The notes below the pieces were generated by a model. The model did not search any database. It saw nothing but the letters and a program-made list of their open reading frames with translations, and was not told the DNA's origin. A program made the position numbers and the translations under genes. Shown here in pieces: positions 36,176-37,424 of a stretch of 37,424 bases of DNA (position 1 is its first letter; the number at the start of each line of letters is the position of its first letter). Source of the stretch: Clostridiaceae bacterium (GTDB lineage Bacteria; Bacillota; Clostridia; Lachnospirales; Lachnospiraceae); NCBI GenBank assembly GCA_910575585.1, contig CAJTGF010000054.1, positions 1-37,424 on the forward strand. Reading direction: 5' to 3'.

Positions 36176-36826
36176 ATGAGCAGAAAAGACAGCAAGGTAC
36201 AGACACTGGGGGCAGCGTCCCGGGCAGGGGCGGCAAAACCTCAAACTACCGAAAAGGTGCATAAGATAGTCCTTACAGGTCTCATGGCGGCATTGAGCTA
36301 TGTGGCGTTTACGTATCTGAAGATCCCCATTCCCACTTTTGGCGGGGATATGGTGGCTCTTCACATCGGCAACGCGTTTTGCGTTCTGGCGGCGCTTCTC
36401 CTTGGAGGGTTTTACGGCGGGCTGGCCGGTTCCCTGGGGATGACCATCGCCGATCTCATCGACCCGGCTTATGTGACAAGCGCGCCAAAGACGTTTGTGC
36501 TGAAACTGTGCATCGGACTGATCGCAGGTCTGGTGGCTCACAGGATCGCCCATATTACGGACAACCATGACAGCAGATATGTGTTTAAGTGGACGCTGAT
36601 CGCCTCCATCGCCGGGCTGGGATTTAATGTTATCATGGATCCTATCGTCGGGTTCTTTTACAAGAATTATGTCCTGGGCGTGGAGTCTTCGGCGGCAAAG
36701 ATCATGACCACCTGGGCGGCCGGCGTGACGTTTATCAACGCCGTGGCCGGCACGGTGGTGGTAGTGGCGGTCTATATGGCCGTAAGGCCGGTGCTGAAAA
36801 AGGCGGGGCTGTTTTTCAGAATTTAA
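36176..36826 (+). CDS. ECF transporter S component
   Basis: A 216-residue membrane protein with about five or six hydrophobic segments after a 35-residue charged N-terminus. The layout and the stretch IPIPTFGGDMVALHIGNAFC resemble the substrate-binding S component of energy-coupling factor vitamin transporters (PF12822-like). These need EcfA/EcfT encoded elsewhere. Substrate is unknown; the adjacent thiN gene hints at thiamine, but the canonical ThiT pattern is not recognised. GTG at 36167 is in frame, but AAAGGAG at 36160-36166 fixes the ATG at 36176. A strong terminator follows. Confidence 0.8.
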   Translation: MSRKDSKVQTLGAASRAGAAKPQTTEKVHKIVLTGLMAALSYVAFTYLKIPIPTFGGDMVALHIGNAFCVLAALLLGGFYGGLAGSLGMTIADLIDPAYVTSAPKTFVLKLCIGLIAGLVAHRIAHITDNHDSRYVFKWTLIASIAGLGFNVIMDPIVGFFYKNYVLGVESSAAKIMTTWAAGVTFINAVAGTVVVVAVYMAVRPVLKKAGLFFRI

Positions 36827-36847
36827 AAGGGAGCGGTCAGCAGTACG

Positions 36848-36876
36848 ACGGAAGCAGGAGAGTGCTTCCGTTTTTT
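36848..36876 (+). terminator. Terminator after the ECF gene
   Basis: ACGGAAGCA (36848-36856) and TGCTTCCGT (36863-36871) form a perfect 9-bp stem with a 6-base loop, followed by a T run to 36876. Confidence 0.9.
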
Positions 36877-36914
36877 ACTTTATAGGAAATTCCGATTTTT
36901 TAAGACACAGAGAA

Positions 36915-36940
36915 AAACATATGTTCGCTGAACATACGTT
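36915..36940. promoter_or_regulatory. Two adjacent LexA-like boxes
   Basis: Minus-strand CGAACATATGTTT (36927-36915) fits the Gram-positive LexA/DinR box GAAC-N4-GTTT. A second, weaker copy GAACATACGTTA lies on the plus strand at 36930-36941. Their centres are about 15 bp apart. The next gene on the plus strand is the Rpn-type nuclease, about 190 bases away. Confidence 0.5.
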
Positions 36941-36941
36941 A

Positions 36942-37066
36942 GATAGACCTGTGTTTTAGGAACACAAAACAGACAGTAAAGGTTTAGAAGATATCCACGA
37001 GAACGGGACATGACTTTCTCGTACATTTCTTCCAGAGAAACAGGTTCATCCCTACTGAAAAATGTA
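36942..37066. other. Intergenic region upstream of the Rpn gene
   Basis: No convincing gene is seen. It contains a small inverted repeat, TGTGTT with AACACA (about 36951-36967). The minus-strand frame across 36880-37230 and a 22-codon plus frame at 37005 show no family resemblance. Confidence 0.45.
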
Positions 37067-37095
37067 TTGTTTTTTTGATGCCGTTTCGGTATAAT
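37067..37095 (+). promoter_or_regulatory. Promoter of the Rpn-family gene
   Basis: TTGTTT (37067-37072), 17-bp spacer, consensus TATAAT (37090-37095), 35 bases before the start codon. Confidence 0.65.
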
Positions 37096-37129
37096 ATTGG
37101 TATAGAGATTGGTAGTCAGGAAAGGGGTG

Positions 37130-37424
37130 ATGCCGGAAATGGTGGAGATCAACAGGGAACACAAGGACCGTCTGTTTACCTTCCTGTTTGGGAAGAAGGG
37201 GCGAAAGGAGTGGACGCTGAGTCTGTACAACGCGGTGAACGGAACGGACTATACGGATCTGGACAGCATCGAGTTCACGACCATGGAGGACGCGGTATAT
37301 ATGGGTATGAAGAATGACGTTTCGTTTATCCTCTGCCATGTCATGAACGTCTATGAGCAGCAGAGCAGTTATAACCCAAACATGCCGGTGCGCCAGCTGA
37401 TGTACGCGGCGAAGCTGTACGACA
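37130..37424 (+). CDS. Rpn-family recombination-promoting nuclease/PD-(D/E)XK transposase-like protein (partial)
   Basis: An open frame of 98 codons runs from the ATG at 37130 off the window edge; a GGAAAGGGG site lies just upstream. The protein begins MPEMVEINREHKDR, continues with LSLYNAVNGTDYTD, DAVYMGMKNDVSF and NPNMPVRQLMY. These segments are typical of a large clostridial family annotated as Rpn nuclease or PD-(D/E)XK transposase (PF12784-like). The MKNDVSF Asp belongs to the expected nuclease core; the rest of the active site would be beyond the edge. Such genes are often multi-copy in Lachnospiraceae genomes. The function is inferred from family. Confidence 0.82.
   Translation, partial: MPEMVEINREHKDRLFTFLFGKKGRKEWTLSLYNAVNGTDYTDLDSIEFTTMEDAVYMGMKNDVSFILCHVMNVYEQQSSYNPNMPVRQLMYAAKLYD

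Noticed and set aside
36880-37230. 116-residue minus-strand open frame spanning LexA-like boxes
   Set aside because: It overlaps the Rpn gene start, its promoter and the terminator of the ECF gene, and shows no recognisable family.
37075-37317. 80-residue plus-strand frame near the right edge
   Set aside because: It is out of frame with the Rpn-like coding frame at 37130, which has the better ribosome binding site, promoter and family match.
1-37424. tRNA, rRNA or known riboswitch
   Set aside because: I saw no cloverleaf, rRNA segment or familiar aptamer motif by reading; a covariance search would be needed to exclude them.

Overview
The window looks like a chromosomal stretch of a Lachnospiraceae-type Firmicute (Clostridia; a Clostridium/Hungatella/Enterocloster-like gut anaerobe). 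This rests on gene content and order, AGGAGG ribosome binding sites, TATACT/TATAAT -10 boxes, a PASTA kinase/PP2C/RsgA/Rpe/ThiN run, formate-tetrahydrofolate ligase, and a clostridial Rpn-type nuclease at the right edge. The genus cannot be fixed from sequence reading alone. Most genes are GC-rich and on the + strand; only the cold-shock gene is on the minus strand.

Layout. (1) 1-394: a truncated copy of a dispersed foldback repeat, then no gene. (2) 395-4257: a sugar locus with an RpiR-type regulator, a GH4 6-phospho-glucosidase and a cellobiose-class PTS EIIC without its EIIA/EIIB partners. (3) 4446-8144: an XpaC-like membrane protein, an exported solute-binding/VWA protein and a TelA-like protein. 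(4) 8219-9281: a YbaK-type deacylase and a Nudix hydrolase. (5) 9394-10126: an AT-rich DinJ-like antitoxin and PIN-toxin pair. (6) 10310-14609: SEC-C protein, methyltransferase, Hsp33, cold-shock protein (minus), a DUF5662-like protein and a TepA/ClpP-like protease. (7) 14694-16244: a DUF362 lipoprotein. (8) 16.3-17.0 kb: two further foldback repeats, head to head. (9) 17181-23650: ftsK/spoIIIE, fhs and a murE-like ligase. (10) 23770-36073: a tightly packed housekeeping operon, priA-def-fmt-zinc protease-rsmB-rlmN-prpC-prkC-rsgA-rpe-thiN, with many overlapping start/stop codons. (11) 36176-36826: an ECF transporter S component. (12) 36.9-37.4 kb: LexA-like boxes and the start of an Rpn-family nuclease gene cut by the window edge.

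The most unusual signal is the repeat family (copies at 1-189, about 16315-16587 and 16721-16984). Each complete copy can fold into one rod about 230 nt long: a 13-bp basal stem, a perfect 24-28 bp arm, a conserved internal region and an apical stem. The long arms of the two complete copies have unrelated sequences, yet each is perfectly self-complementary. That points to selection on, or a mechanism that maintains, the fold. No product or mobility gene is attached to it in this window. The other genes mostly match known families; secondary points of interest are the VWA/TelA/XpaC module, the divergent MurE motifs and the LexA-like boxes.
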